A DNA stretch of 64,000 bases. It comes from Sipunculus nudus (lineage: Eukaryota; Annelida; Sipuncula; Golfingiida; Sipunculidae). The position numbers were made by a program, and so were the translations under genes. Below are positions 11,632 to 23,572 of the stretch, piece after piece. The notes below the pieces were generated by a model that made no database searches, was not told the DNA's origin, and saw nothing but the letters and a program-made list of their open reading frames with translations. Every line of letters starts with the position of its first letter. The stretch's first letter is position 1. The DNA lies in assembly GCA_026874595.1 (NCBI GenBank), contig CM049313.1:28518008-28582007 (forward strand). Reading direction: 5' to 3'.

Positions 11632-13310
11632 TTTTAGCTCAGCTGACTATAAGTCAAATGAGGTATAGGAATGGCGCTTTGTCCCCGTCCGTCCGGCCGT
11701 CCTGTCATTCGTTAGCAGGGCACAGATCTGGTCCTAGAAACTTCTAAGTGAACATCCAGGGAGGTCAATAAAAAATCTCCTTGAAAACCTGAAATTAGGT
11801 CACTGCGACCTATATCCTCTGAACTATGAGGCTTGTAAATACCCCCCAGAATAATCAAAAATTTGATACAAAACCTCCAATATCTTGATAATAAATGCAT
11901 GGATTGTCATTACACTTGCCTTGAATATTGACCATGACTAGTTTTGTCAGTTCCGCAAAAGTGTTTGCGCCACCTGTATTTTTTCTAATTTTTACGAATA
12001 TTTTTCCATTTTTTTACTATAAAATGACAACAATCATGTCAGTTTCTCGGCCCTGATTCCATCTAGTGTCCCAAAACCTGGTGTGTTTATTGATCACAGG
12101 TTGATTCCCTATAGTAATCACCCTGTCTGTCTGTCTGTTCATCCGTCCATCCACACAAATTTGTTTCGAGATGATAACTTCTGGTTGGATTAAAATATGG
12201 ATTTCAAACATGACTTACACATGGCCCACCACTAAAGAAAGAACCTATATGATTTTTGGGCCATGAGCTCAAGGTCAAGGTCACAAGCCTCACTTTAAAA
12301 AGATTATGGCTGCATTTTAAGCCAAGCTTTTCATCCCTAATTTTCTATCTTGCACATTTAGCTGATTTGCCAGTATAGGGAGAGCATAAATGAATTTTGG
12401 GTCACAAGGTCAAAGGTCAAGGTCACAGGGGCCAATCTGTTCACAAATTAGTTTCCAGATGGTTACTCCAGTTTAGTCTGACATATTGGTTTCAAACTTA
12501 ACTTATATTTGGCTCACCAGTAAAGTAAGAACCGTGTGGATTTTGGGGTCCAACGATCAAAGGTCATGGTCACAGGACTCATTTCTTTAAAAAAAATTGC
12601 ACATGCATTTGAAGCCAAACTTTTCATCCCAAACCTTCCATCTTCAAGATATTGCTAACCTGCCAATAGGGGAAGATTTTGTTCAATTCTGGGGTCATGA
12701 GGTCAAAGGTCAAGGTCACAGTACCAACTTATTAAGAAAGATTGTGGATGCATTTTAAGCTAAACTTTTCATCCAAAACCTTCCATCTTGTACATATAAC
12801 TTAGCTGCCAAAAGGGGAAGAAACTGATTGATTTGGGGGTCACAAGGTCAAAGGTCATCGTCACAGGGGCCCATCTGTCCACATATTTGTTTCTGGATGA
12901 TAACTCCAGTTTGGATTGACATATTGGTTTCAATTTTGACTCATATATGACCCACCAATAATGTAAGAACCTTTTTGATTTTGGGGGCATAAGACCAAAG
13001 GTCAAGGTCACAGGACCCACTTCTTTAAAAAGATTGTTGATGTATTTTTAGCCAAACTTTCTGTCCCAAACATTCTATCTTCCAGATGTTGCTCACCTGC
13101 CAATAGTGGAAGTAACTGATAGATTTTGGGGTCACAAGGTCAAGGTCATGGGGGCCATCAATTGACAAATTAGTTTATGGATGATAACTCCAGTTTGGGT
13201 AGACAGGTTGGCTTCAAACTGATCACAGGACCAATATTTTGGAAAACCTCATAAACATATATTCTTATAGACAAATGCAGCTGAGCGTCGAGACCCATAG
13301 GTCCCTAGTT
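11632..13310 (+). mobile_element. Family A element, complete
   Basis: The 5' end reads TTTTAGCTCAGCTGAC with a weaker partner arm, followed by GTCCGTCCGGCCGTCC. The interior carries one CACAGATCTGG unit and then five nuclear-receptor satellite units, with exact cores at 12407-12425 and 12700-12718. The 3' end is CAGCTGAGCGTC, a GACCCATAGGTC hairpin and CTAGTT (13305-13310). An LTR-like repeat begins at the next base. Confidence 0.78.
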
Positions 13311-14057
13311 TGTTAACAAATAATTATAATTTCTTCTTAAAACAATCCTAACATTACAATACACTAAATCAATACAATTACACAGTATAACAACAGTTCA
13401 ACAGCAAATCAATACGATTACACAGTATAATAAATAAAGTGTACAATACCTGGATACCACCACTGTCACAGCGACAACAAGTCCTTTAAAACATATAATG
13501 AACAGTTCACATAAATCTTCTCAGATAATAATAGTCCAATTCAATCACTAAATCAATCTGTTGTAATCCAAAAGTGAAATTCTGGTAGTGATCCCAAAAG
13601 CAAACTGAAGACTTTATTAAATCCGTTACAAATTTCGAGAAGATCTATTACTGCTGCAATTTTCGGAAAGGTCCACAAACTGACTCACACTATTCTGTGT
13701 ACGCTGGAATATTTCTCTCCCCTCTCTCTCGGCTCTAAAACACATCCCCTATTTATAACTTTTCATCCGAAATTCTAGAAACTTCTGTTTCACGAACAAT
13801 CCAAAGAACTCAACAATACATAATACACACGCGCCCAAAGAACAATACAAGACACGCGTTCACAGAGCGCGAATAGCCCAGAATATTCCAGATTAGAGCT
13901 GTGTCTTTACACGCCAGGCTTCCCAGTACGGATTACACCAAGCGCTGTGTCTCTACACATCAGAGTTCACACGTGGGTCATAGCTGCCATAGCAACGAGC
14001 TGTTCGTGCGCCACACGAACCAAGTGTCAACAACACATGTAACAGACATCTGTAACA
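13311..14057 (-). mobile_element. Solo-LTR-like repeat, copy 1
   Basis: The block begins TGTTAACA and ends TGTAACA, so it has TG...CA ends with short inverted termini. It recurs at 57929-58602. On the minus strand it contains TATAAATAGGGG, a strong TATA box, which suggests an LTR promoter reading leftward. No flanking coding domains belong to it. The order LTR inserted at the end of family A is inferred. I could not find a target-site duplication. Confidence 0.6.
13746..13757 (-). promoter_or_regulatory. TATA box of the LTR-like repeat
   Basis: The minus strand reads TATAAATAGGGG, followed by a GA-rich leader. The second copy keeps TATAAATAAGGGG near 58358-58370, supporting function at the time of spread. 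Confidence 0.55.
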
Positions 14058-14559
14058 GTATTTAATGTGCCTGTCTTCTGTGCCTGTCCAATATAAACAA
14101 TGCGTGCTTGGCACTTCTTGCAGAGTTTCGGGGCCATAGCACAATAACAATTCTGATAAAAATAAATACTGAGAAGTGTATAATTCTCCTTAAAGAGGTG
14201 GTGCGAAGCATCGGACTTTTACTAAACGTTTTTATCGATACACAATTAAACCTACTCAGTCACAAACAGCAACGTGTCATAAAAGTATAGATAAGAATAC
14301 TAAGATATGCAGGGCAACTCATATTACTGTTGGAAACAGGTTTGCTGGCATGCAGATTTTGTAAACTGCATGCACTTTAACATCCTATGTTCCATTAGTG
14401 TGTATTCGCTGCTGGGCATAATTATCAATAGGTACCATAAATATATACAATAGGGTATTTCTTCAGAATTATCACAGGCAACTCACGAATAGATATTTGG
14501 ATAGTTTTGTCGCCTCGTTGTACATTAAGCAAATGACCTGAAGCTGATGATGCATTGTT
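14058..14559. other. Unassigned spacer
   Basis: No gene or repeat was recognised between the LTR-like repeat and the 51-bp array. Confidence 0.4.
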
Positions 14560-14832
14560 CTTAATCCACTTTTGGTCATTGTTTGATTGTCACAAGATTA
14601 TTGGCTTTTCCTTAATCCATTTTGGGTCATTGTTTGATTGTCACAAGATTGTTGGCTTTTCCTTAATCCACTTTGGGTCATTGTTTGATTGTCACAAGAT
14701 TGTTGACTTTTCCTTAATCCATTTTGGGTCATTGTTTGATTGTCACAAGATTGTTGGCTTTTTACTTAATCCACTTTGGGTCATTGTTTCATTGTCACAA
14801 GATTGTTGGCTTTTCCCTAATCCACTTTCTTA
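14560..14832 (+). repeat. 51-bp tandem array, about five units
   Basis: Units of CTTAATCCACTTTGGGTCAT, TGTTTGATTGTCACAAGATT and GTTGGCTTTTC repeat with a 50-52 base period. A 92-codon frame across it (17-residue repeat) is a consequence of 51 being divisible by three. Confidence 0.92.
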
Positions 14833-14899
14833 ATCATATATCTGTTAAGGTCTAAGGACTTTCTCAAGTGTATGTGTAAATATATTCCTTCAGTGTTAT

Positions 14900-16359
14900 T
14901 TGTATCCGCCAAAACGAAGTTTTGCGGATACTATGTTTTTGACCGGGTTCCGCCTCCGCCGCCGCCGCCGCGTTCGTTTCCGGAGAACTCCTCTGAGACT
15001 ACTGGACAGATTTTTCTGAAACTTACACAAATTATCGGGTCACATGTGAACTGGTGCCTAACCAAGTGGCCTTGACCTCTGACCTTTCCTTTCTGCCCAG
15101 CGTCCGTTTGTGCGTCTGTTTCCACACATAAACCCACATATCTCGGGAACCGTTTGAACGATCAGGAAAAAAAATTTGTACAAATGTAGCCCTTGGATAG
15201 CTTTATAACATTCACTAAAAATGGTGGCGCCACCTGCAACCATGTTTGCACAGTGTCCATCTGTTCATCTGCCTTGAGTTAAAATCACTCATATCTCTGC
15301 AGTGGTTTGACTAATTCACCTAAAATTCGGCATGCGTATGCATCCCGCATAGCTTTCTTGATTTTATGACAGATGGCGCAACCTTCATTCACGTTCTCGC
15401 TGTAGACATCCATGCTTATATCTCCGGACTCGTTCGACCAATCAGGAAAAAAAAATTACACAAATGTAGCCCTTGGATAGCTTTATAACATACACAAAAA
15501 TGGTGGCGCCACCTGCAGCCATTTTTGCACAGCGTCCATCTGTTTGTCTGCCTTGGGTTAAAATCACTCATATCTCTGAGTGGTTTGACCAAATTACCTG
15601 AAATTCGCCATGCTTATACATCCCGCATAGCTTTCTTGATTTTATGACAGGTGACGCCACCTAAATTTACGTTCACGCTGTAGACATCCATGCTAATATC
15701 TCCTGACTCGTTCGACCAATCAGGAATTTTTTTTACACAAATGTAGCCCTTGGATAGCTTTATAACATATACAAAAATGGTGGCGCCACCTGCAGCCATT
15801 TTTGCACAGCGTCCACCTGTTTGTCTGCCTTGGGTTAAAATCACTCATATCTCTGCAGTGGTTTGACCAAATTACCTGTAATTCGGCATGCGTATACATC
15901 CTGGATAGCTTTCTTGATTTTATGACAGGTGGCGCCAGCTTCATTCACGTTCACGCTGCAGACATTAATGCTTATATCTCCGGACTCGTTTGACCAATCA
16001 GGAAAAAAAATTTACACAAATGTAGCCCTTGGATAGCTTTATAACATACACAAAAATGGTGGCTAACCTTTTGCACAGCGTCCATCTGTTTGTCTGCTGT
16101 GGGATAAAATCACTCATATCTCTGCAGTGGTTTGACTTTTTCACCTGAAACTTTGCATTTGTATACATCTTGGATAGTTTCTCGTTCAAATAACGGGTGG
16201 CGCCACCTACAATCATGTTTACGTGGCAGAGATCCATTCTAATATGTAACACATGTAACTCTATTTTCCCTTGCCACTCAATCCATGCCTCACTTCACCC
16301 GTCCTACTCTGATTTTGGCGGATACACGTAGTCGCTTGTCGACTACCTGTATTCTAGTT
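14900..16359 (+). mobile_element. Family C element, complete (Helitron2/HINE-like)
   Basis: The 5' hairpin has arms GTATCCGCCAAAAC (14902-14915) and GTTTTGCGGATAC (14919-14931) with loop GAA. The interior is four tandem units of about 280 bp, each with TGTAGCCCTTGGATAGCTTT and a GGTGGCGCCACC-type palindrome. The 3' end has TTTTGGCGGATAC (16313-16325), the inverted first arm, then a hairpin GTAGTCG-CTTGT-CGACTAC (16328-16346) and CTAGTT (16354-16359). It encodes no protein. Confidence 0.75.
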
Positions 16360-16425
16360 TTAATACCAAACTGCTGCCTTGGACCCTGAGCAACTGTCTT
16401 TTCAAGATTTTCACCACATTCTTTG

Positions 16426-17408
16426 TTGTATGCTCAGACCAAGTCGGGATACTATGGTTTAAGCACGGTCGCGCCGCCACCGAAGAGATTTAGTTTGGAC
16501 GCGATAACTCAAAAATATTTTACCGATCTTTACCATACTTGACATGTGCATAGATATGGGTGAGAGGACGAAGCCTATTTGAAATGGGGTCTTGACCTTT
16601 ACTAAGAGATTGACCTTGACCTTGAATAGTTCCATTTTGGGGGGAAATCACACAAATTCTTAACTATCTCAAAAAGTCTTTGTTGGATTGATCCAAAAAT
16701 CAACCTGACCAAAGATCTAGGACAGTGTTGTCAGATACCGGAAACTGGTAGCGCCACCTGTTATCCTTTTCTTGTTTTTGTGCTGTTAAATACCCCAATC
16801 ATTGGCACTTTACAATACTGTGAGCAATATAAGTCAAAAACTAATGGACAGATTTCTTTTATATTATGCATATATATAGACATGGGTAATGGGATGATGT
16901 ATATATATATATATTAGGGTCATGACCTTTCCTATGAGAGTGGCCTTAACCTTGAATATTGCCATAAATGGTAAAAATCACACAAAATCATTAATGTCTC
17001 AATGAGGGATGCATGGATTGGTCAAAAAATCATCTTGACCGAAGATCTTGGATAGTATTGTCATGTACCGGAAACTGGTGGCGCCACCTGTTATTCTATT
17101 ACTTGTTTTCGTGCCGTTTAATACCCCCATCATTGCCATTTAATAGTACTGTGAGCATCATAAGTCAAAAACAAGAAATATCTTTGTTTTTCTTAGATTT
17201 ATTTTTACTGAATGTCATTGTATATTATCTTATTTAAAATTTAAATATTCCCATTTACATTATTCATCACCTGCTTAGAGCCTGCAACTTTATTTATTAT
17301 GTTAGTGATTGCTGTAATTCATAATTAGGGCCCCACTTTAATAAGCGGTTGCCCTGTAGTTAATCACCCTGTCTTTCAGTCTGGCTGTCCACAAATTCGT
17401 TTTCGAAT
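16426..17408 (+). mobile_element. Family B element, 5' fragment
   Basis: It starts with GTATGCTCAGACC / GTCGGGATAC, a decayed family B hairpin. Two B units follow, each with GACCTTGACCTTGAATA or a relative and a palindrome site (GGTAGCGCCACC, 17077-17088 GGTGGCGCCACC). It ends in a scrap of family A (ATCACCCTGTCTTTCAGTC) before the next B element. Confidence 0.65.
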
Positions 17409-19838
17409 AATTGTATCCCCAGACAAAGTCGGGATACTATGGTTTCACGACGGTCCCGCCGCCGCCGCCGCAGAAAAACATTGTGAGCGGGATAACTTAA
17501 AAATTATTTCACTGATCTTTTTTCAAACTTTTCATTTGTATAGATGTAGGAAAGGGGAAGAAGCCTATTTAAAATGGGGTCATGACCTATGCTAGTAGAG
17601 GGACCTTGACCTTGAATAGGTCCATTTTTGCTGAAAATAACACAAATTCTTAAATATCTCAAGAAAGCTTGCATGGACTGGTCCAAAAATCAAGGTGACC
17701 GAAGATCTTGGATAGCCTTGTGATATACCGGAAACTGGTGGCGCCACCTATTATCCTTTTCTTTTTTTTACGCCTTTTAATACCCCCATAATTGCCACTT
17801 GACAGTACTGTAAGCATTATAAGTCAAAAACTAATGGACAGATTTCTTTCATATTATGCACATGTAGAGAAATGGGTTATTGGATGAGGTCTATTTACAT
17901 TTGGGTCATTACCATGAGAGTGGACTTATGTATGGCCCACCACTAAAGTAAGAACCCTATAGGTTATAGGGTCATGAGGCCAAAGGTCAAGGTCACTTGA
18001 CTCGCATCTTAAAAGATACTGTGGATGCATTTTAAGCCAAACTTTCATCCCAGGTCTTCCAGCTTAAATATATAGCTCACTTGCCAATAGTGGATGATCC
18101 ATATCAATTTTGGGGTCACAAGGTCAAAGGTCAAGGCCACATGAGCTATCTGTTAAAAAATTAGTTTCTGGATGATAATTCCTGCTTTTATTGATGTATT
18201 GATTTCAAACTTGACTTATATATGTCCCATTGAAAAAGCAAGACTCCAATTGATTTTGGGGTCATGAGGTCAAAGGTCAAAGTCACAGGACACATCTTTA
18301 AAAAGATTGTGGATGCATTTTCAGCCAAACATTTCATCTCAGACCTATCATCTTGCGCATATAGTTCATCTGCCAAAAGAGGAAGACCCCTATCAATTTT
18401 GAGGTCACAAGGTCCAAGGTGAAGGTCACAGGAGCCATCTGTCCAAAAATTAGTTTCTGGATGATTATTCCTGCTTTTATTGATGTATGGATTTCAAACT
18501 TGACTTGTATATGACCCATTGGAAAAGCAAGACCCGAATTGATTTTGGGGTCATGAGGTCAAAGGTCAAGGTCACAGGACACATCTTTAAAAAGATTGAT
18601 GATGCATTTTCAGCCAAACAATTCATCTCAGATCTTTCATCTTGCACATATAGTTCATCTGCCAAGAGAGGAAAACCCCTATCAATTTTGAGGTCACAAG
18701 GTCAAAGGTGAAGGCCACATGAGCTATCTGTTAAAAAATTAGTTTCTGGATGATAATTCCTGCTTTTATTGATGTATTGATTTCAAACTTGACTTATATA
18801 TGTCCCATTGAAAAAGCAAGACTCCAATTGATTTTGGGGTCATGAGGTCAAAGGTCAAAGTCACAGGACACATCTTTAAAAAGATTGTGGATGCATTTTC
18901 AGCCAAACATTTCATCTCAGACCTATCATCTTGCGCATATAGTTCATCTGCCAAAAGAGGAAGACCCCTATAAATTTTGAGGTCACAAGGTCAAAGGTGA
19001 AGGTCACAGGAGCCATCTGTCCAAAAATTAGTTTTTGGATGATTATTCCTGCTTTTATTGATGTATGGATTTCAAACTTGACTTGTATATGACCCATTGG
19101 AAAAGCAAGACCCGAATTGATTTTGGGGTCATGAGGTCAAAGGTCAAGGTCACAGGACACATCTTTAAAAAGATTGATGATGCATTTTCAGCCAAACAAT
19201 TCATCTCATATCTTTCATCTTGCACATATAGTTCACCTGCCAAGAGAGGAAAACCCCTATCAATTTTGAGGTCACAAGGTCAAAGGTGAAGGTCACAGGA
19301 GCCATCTGTCCAAAAATTAGTTTCTGGATGATAATTCCTGCTTTTATTGATGTATGGATTTCAAACTTGACTTGTATATGTCCCATTTGAAAATTAAGAC
19401 GAGAATTGATTTTTGGGTCATGAGGTCAAAGGTCAAGGTCACAGGACCCATCTTTAAAATGTGGATGCATTTCCAGCCAAACATTTCATCTCAGATCTTT
19501 CATCTTGCACGTATAGTTCACCTGCCAAGAGAGGAAGAACCCTATCAATTTTGAGGTCACAAGGTCAAAGGTGAAGGTCACAGGAGCCATCTGTCCAAAA
19601 ATTAATTTCTGGATGATAATTCCTGCTTTTATTGATGTAGCCTTGTGATGTGCCAATAGGTCAAGGTCACAGGACCAACCTCTACAAAAAGATTGTGGAT
19701 TGATAGATGGAAGAAACAATAATGGCTTGCCAAGTGTCAGTATATGCTGCTAAAATGGGGGCCTATTCTTAAAGGGGGGGGGGGGGCGTACTATGTCTGG
19801 GGATACTCTTGCACCTGCGGTGCCAAGAAATGTCTAGT
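17409..19838 (+). mobile_element. Family B element, complete, with nuclear-receptor satellite
   Basis: The 5' arm GTATCCCCAGACAA (17413-17426) pairs with GTCGGGATAC just after it. A B unit with GGTGGCGCCACC (17737-17748) is followed by the shared satellite (17930-19680), then a G-rich tract. The 3' side has GTCTGGGGATAC (19795-19806), hairpin GCACC-TGC-GGTGC and CTAGTT. No protein is encoded. Family A-like sequence continues directly after the end, so this copy appears to have landed in or beside an A element. Confidence 0.75.
18150..19640 (+). repeat. 289-bp satellite with 578-bp higher-order repeat
   Basis: Blocks recur at 289-base offsets, and blocks two steps apart (578) are nearly identical, for example 18188-18376 with 18766-18954 and 18477-18665 with 19055-19243. 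Each 289-bp unit contains two half-units, one with GGTCATGAGGTCAAAGGTCA and one with GGTCACAAGGTCAAAGGTGA. The open frames seen on the minus strand follow the period and are not genes. Confidence 0.92.
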
Positions 19839-20690
19839 TACTCCAGTTTGGTTTGACATAATGAATTCAATCTTGACTTGTATATGGCCAACCAATTATG
19901 CAAGAATCCTATTGGTTTTGGGGTCATGAGTTCAAAGGTCAAGGTCACGCGACCCATTAAAAAGATTGTGGATGTGATTACTTTTCATCTTCCACATTTG
20001 GCTCATCTGCCAGTAGAGGTAGATATTTTCAGTTTTGGGGTCAAAGGTGAAGGTCACAGTGCCCATCCGTTCACAAATTAGTTTATGGATGATAACTCCA
20101 GTTTAGGTTGACAGATTAGATTTAGGTTTGAAATATTAATGACTCACCACTAAAGTATAAATCCTCTTGATTTCGGGGTCACGAGGTCAAAGGTGCAGGC
20201 CACAGGACCCACACCTTTAGTTTCGGAATCATTGTAAACCGAACTTTTCATCTCAAACCTTCCATTTTTCACATATGGCATATTACAAAGCAGCTATAGC
20301 TTTTGAGCTTGTTGACTCATCTTTACTAAAACCTTTCATCTTTCACATATGGCTCACCTACCAATAGGGGAAGAACGCTGTCGCTGTCGCTTCACAGGTC
20401 AAGGTCACTGCACCCACTTCCCTATACAGCTTCTGGTCTCATTTAAGCCAATGTTTTAATCCTGCCCCTCCATCTTTCACATATGGCTTACATGCAAATT
20501 GGAGAAGAAACTTTTAAGTTTGAGGCTGCAAGGTAAAAGGTCAAGGTCACACAACCTACTTCTTGAAAAAGCATATGAACGCATGTTTAGCATTATTTTC
20601 ATTCCAAATCTTTCCCTTTTGGATCAACTTATAAAAGGGGAAGTACCATATTGATTTTGATATCACAATGTCAAATGTCAAGGTCACAGA
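19839..20690 (+). repeat. Decayed nuclear-receptor satellite (family A type)
   Basis: Diverged units with TCAAAGGTCAAGGTCAC and GCTCATCTGCC phrases continue to about 20690. No family ends are visible. Confidence 0.6.
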
Positions 20691-22119
20691 ACTGGTAATT
20701 GTCCCAACGATTCGTTATACCTCACAGTCCGTATATCTCCTTCAAAGTCTTTAATAAAGACTTCTTGGACCCTGGGACTGTTTTTACTCTATTTCATAAA
20801 CTGGCCACGCATGGTATCCCACGGAATACAGAGGCCAAGGCACCTGTGATACGACACGTCATTCATGCCTCTAATCGATGCCTGTTAAGGCGTGTTACAC
20901 CGGATGCGTCCGAACGATTTTTACGTCCGAACGAAAATTTTATGTACGAACGAAATTATAAAATCCTTTATTTTATGTTGGTGCATACACACCTTATGCG
21001 AACGATACTATCCGGACGAAAAAAATAGAACATGTTCTATTTTTGTCGTTCGCATCGGACAAGAATGGCTTCCTTTCACCTTCAACACAAAAGAGCTAGA
21101 ACATTTATAACCAGACTGCTTCATTTGAACGTTACCTATTTGATATATAATACTGTAAAGCAAAGAAATGGTGTTTCCTTGTCCACTGTTCTAGTATTAT
21201 GTGATAAAAGAAAAATATAAAAAGAGGGATAATTTTTATTTCAATCAAATTTATTTGATTTAAACAGATATTTATAACTTTTTAAGCTCCAATGATTTTC
21301 CGTTAAAATCAGACTTCTTTTCATTTAATAATATTTTTATTTAGGGGGAAAATTATATTTTAATCATAGGGATTTCAATCGCCGCTTGGCCACTTATTTT
21401 AATTTACAATCGAGGACAAAACATTTAGACTTTTAAATTAGGTTAAGATATAATATTTCATGGTAAATTCTAATTCTTAATATATTATTTGCAAAACATA
21501 ACAGTTATTCTCTGAAAGGTGGGGGGGCTGATTTCCCCCTAGGCCCCCCCCCCCATATTGACGCTGAATATAAGTCAGCTGTATAAGCGATATACACGCA
21601 AATAAGCAACATTATCCAGGACTTGGTGTTCAATACCCAACCCCTTCCCGAAAATAAAATGTTCCGCGATAAATTTAGAAAAAAAAATCATGAACCATTA
21701 CTTTTTTCATGTGTCATTTTTATTATTACAAAAGTATTTTTTTTTGTTAAACGTTTTGCATATAAACAGAAGTTTCAAAGGTTTGGATAGACTGTTCTAA
21801 ATCATATTGGCAGATTTGAAAATCAAATATAAATCAAACTAAACTAGTGATTCAAACTTTGATTTAACTTGAAATGCAGGAGTTGCAATGCAATCTGTTC
21901 TGTTGACACAACAGGTTGCCCAATTATTTTTAAAAGCATCTGGGAATCTGGGTCCAGTCAGTGGTAAAAATATATGTCACCTGTGAACTCATGACTATAG
22001 TTGGTACCTAGCAAGGCCAATAATTTTCAATTATACAGTCAGTACACTCAGAGATAAACTTTATTATTAATTATTATTTATTACAAAATTTATGAGAAAA
22101 TCAAGTTACAAGTTCAAAA
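20691..22119. other. AT-rich unassigned DNA
   Basis: A 109-codon open frame at 20699-21028 has no recognisable motif. The stretch 20900-21060 repeats TCCGAACGA-like words and includes a perfect palindrome (separate entry). A G/C homopolymer pair lies at 21520-21555. I see no supported gene. Confidence 0.35.
21021..21044. repeat. 24-bp perfect palindrome
   Basis: The sequence reads identically on both strands and is centred on GAACATGTTC with AAAAATA / TATTTTT flanks. It lies inside a region rich in CCGAACGA / TCGTTCG words, so it may be the centre of a larger imperfect inverted structure. Confidence 0.85.
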
Positions 22120-22149
22120 ATATTCGACATTGTTTCTGTATAGGTAGTA

Positions 22150-22871
22150 ATGTTAGAAAAGAACTGTGGTCTGTACATAATTTAAACTGCTGTCCCCTCA
22201 AGTATCAATCCCATTTTTTCACAGCCCACACACAAGCTAAAGCTTCTTTTTCTCCGACACTGTATTTTTTTCTGTTTCTGTGAGTAGTTTAGACGCGAAA
22301 GCCACAGGTCTTATTTCACCATTTTCTTGTTGCTCTGAGAGTTCAGCGCCAACTGCAAAGTTTGATGCATCACAAGTAACTATTATGGGTAAGTGAGGCT
22401 GATACAATGCTAATATTTGAGACGTAGTTACTGTGTCTCTCAACAACTGGAACGCGCATTCTTGCTCACCAGAACACTCCCAGCGTGTATCTTTATGGGT
22501 AATGCGGCGCAGTGGTTTAGAAATTTCTGCAAATTTTGGTACGAATCGCGCATAATGGCTGAATAATCCGAGTATGCTTTGAACATCTTTTACTGTAGTG
22601 AATGGTGTAAGCTGAGTGACTGCTCTGATGTTCTCACTAGTCATTCAATACCATTGGCGGAAATGTTAAATCCTAACCATTCAACTTGGTTCAATTTAAA
22701 CAGACATTTGGTTGGACTGAGTGTTAGACCATTTTCTCTAACCGGGAAAGTGCATTGCGAATATTCCTATCATGTTCATCCTCAGTCTCATCGGGAATGA
22801 CGATATCATTAAAAAAGAACATAATACACCATCGCATCCTGCGAATATAAGGTCCATCATACGCTGAAAGC
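22150..22871 (-). pseudogene. Reverse transcriptase palm to RNase H remnant
   Basis: Starting at the insertion boundary, the strand encodes FQRMMDLIFAGCDGV, then the palm region. A 135-codon open piece (22644-22237) has LGLFSHYARFVPKFA, CDASNFAVGAEL, RPVAFASKLL and TETEK. These are the connection and the RNase H start (first catalytic Asp in CDAS) of Ty3/Gypsy Pol. It continues in a shifted frame with ALACVWAV and TDHSSFLTLL to about 22150, after which similarity stops. Frame changes make it a pseudogene. Confidence 0.75.
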
Positions 22872-23504
22872 CAGACCTGGGAGTTAGCCGTTGACCTGTA
22901 AATCGGCTGGCTGGAAGAAAAAATGGCTGGCTAGCCGGCTGAGCCGGCTCAGGTCTAAGAACAATGATGATGGCTGAGTGGACAGCGTTGTGGCTGTACA
23001 AGAATATGAAACAAACTTTAAGAATATTTTGACAAGGTAATTACCCTTTGGATAAATTAATTTTATTCAATATCACGCCGGGCGTGTACAAGGACAGTGA
23101 GTGGTTACGTGAAGGATGGGGTTTCCCCCACTGTGTTTTTCAGATCTGACAACATAGCGTGTTTTGGTGATGATGAGCGCTAATTTGATCAGATGAAATT
23201 TGTTACGATTTTCCTCATTTCTTTTGACAGACGTTGACACATGCATTATTTGATCTCAACTGATATAACGTTACATTGCTAAAAGCATCTTGAAAAATCG
23301 AAGGCTTCAGTTCAGCTATTGAGATATATAGATATCATTGTTTGCATCCTCAAAGAAACTGTTTTCGTGCGCTCACTTCCATGACAGTTCAACCGGATAA
23401 TCGTTTTTCGTGTGCCAAACTTAAAGTGTCATAGCTTGACGTACTGCGTGCTTCTTTTTTTAACTGTATCACATGAGGTTTTGTGAAAGGGCAGGAAATT
23501 TTGT

Positions 23505-23572
<68 letters not shown>

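Noticed and set aside
14555-14833. 92-codon frame with 17-residue repeats
   Set aside because: By-product of the 51-bp tandem array; no start context or domain.
18188-19719. Series of similar 60-77 codon frames on both strands
   Set aside because: They follow the 289-bp satellite period and lie in non-coding element interior.
21026-21039. Glucocorticoid-type response element
   Set aside because: The AGAACA and TGTTCT halves are adjacent with no 3-base spacer.
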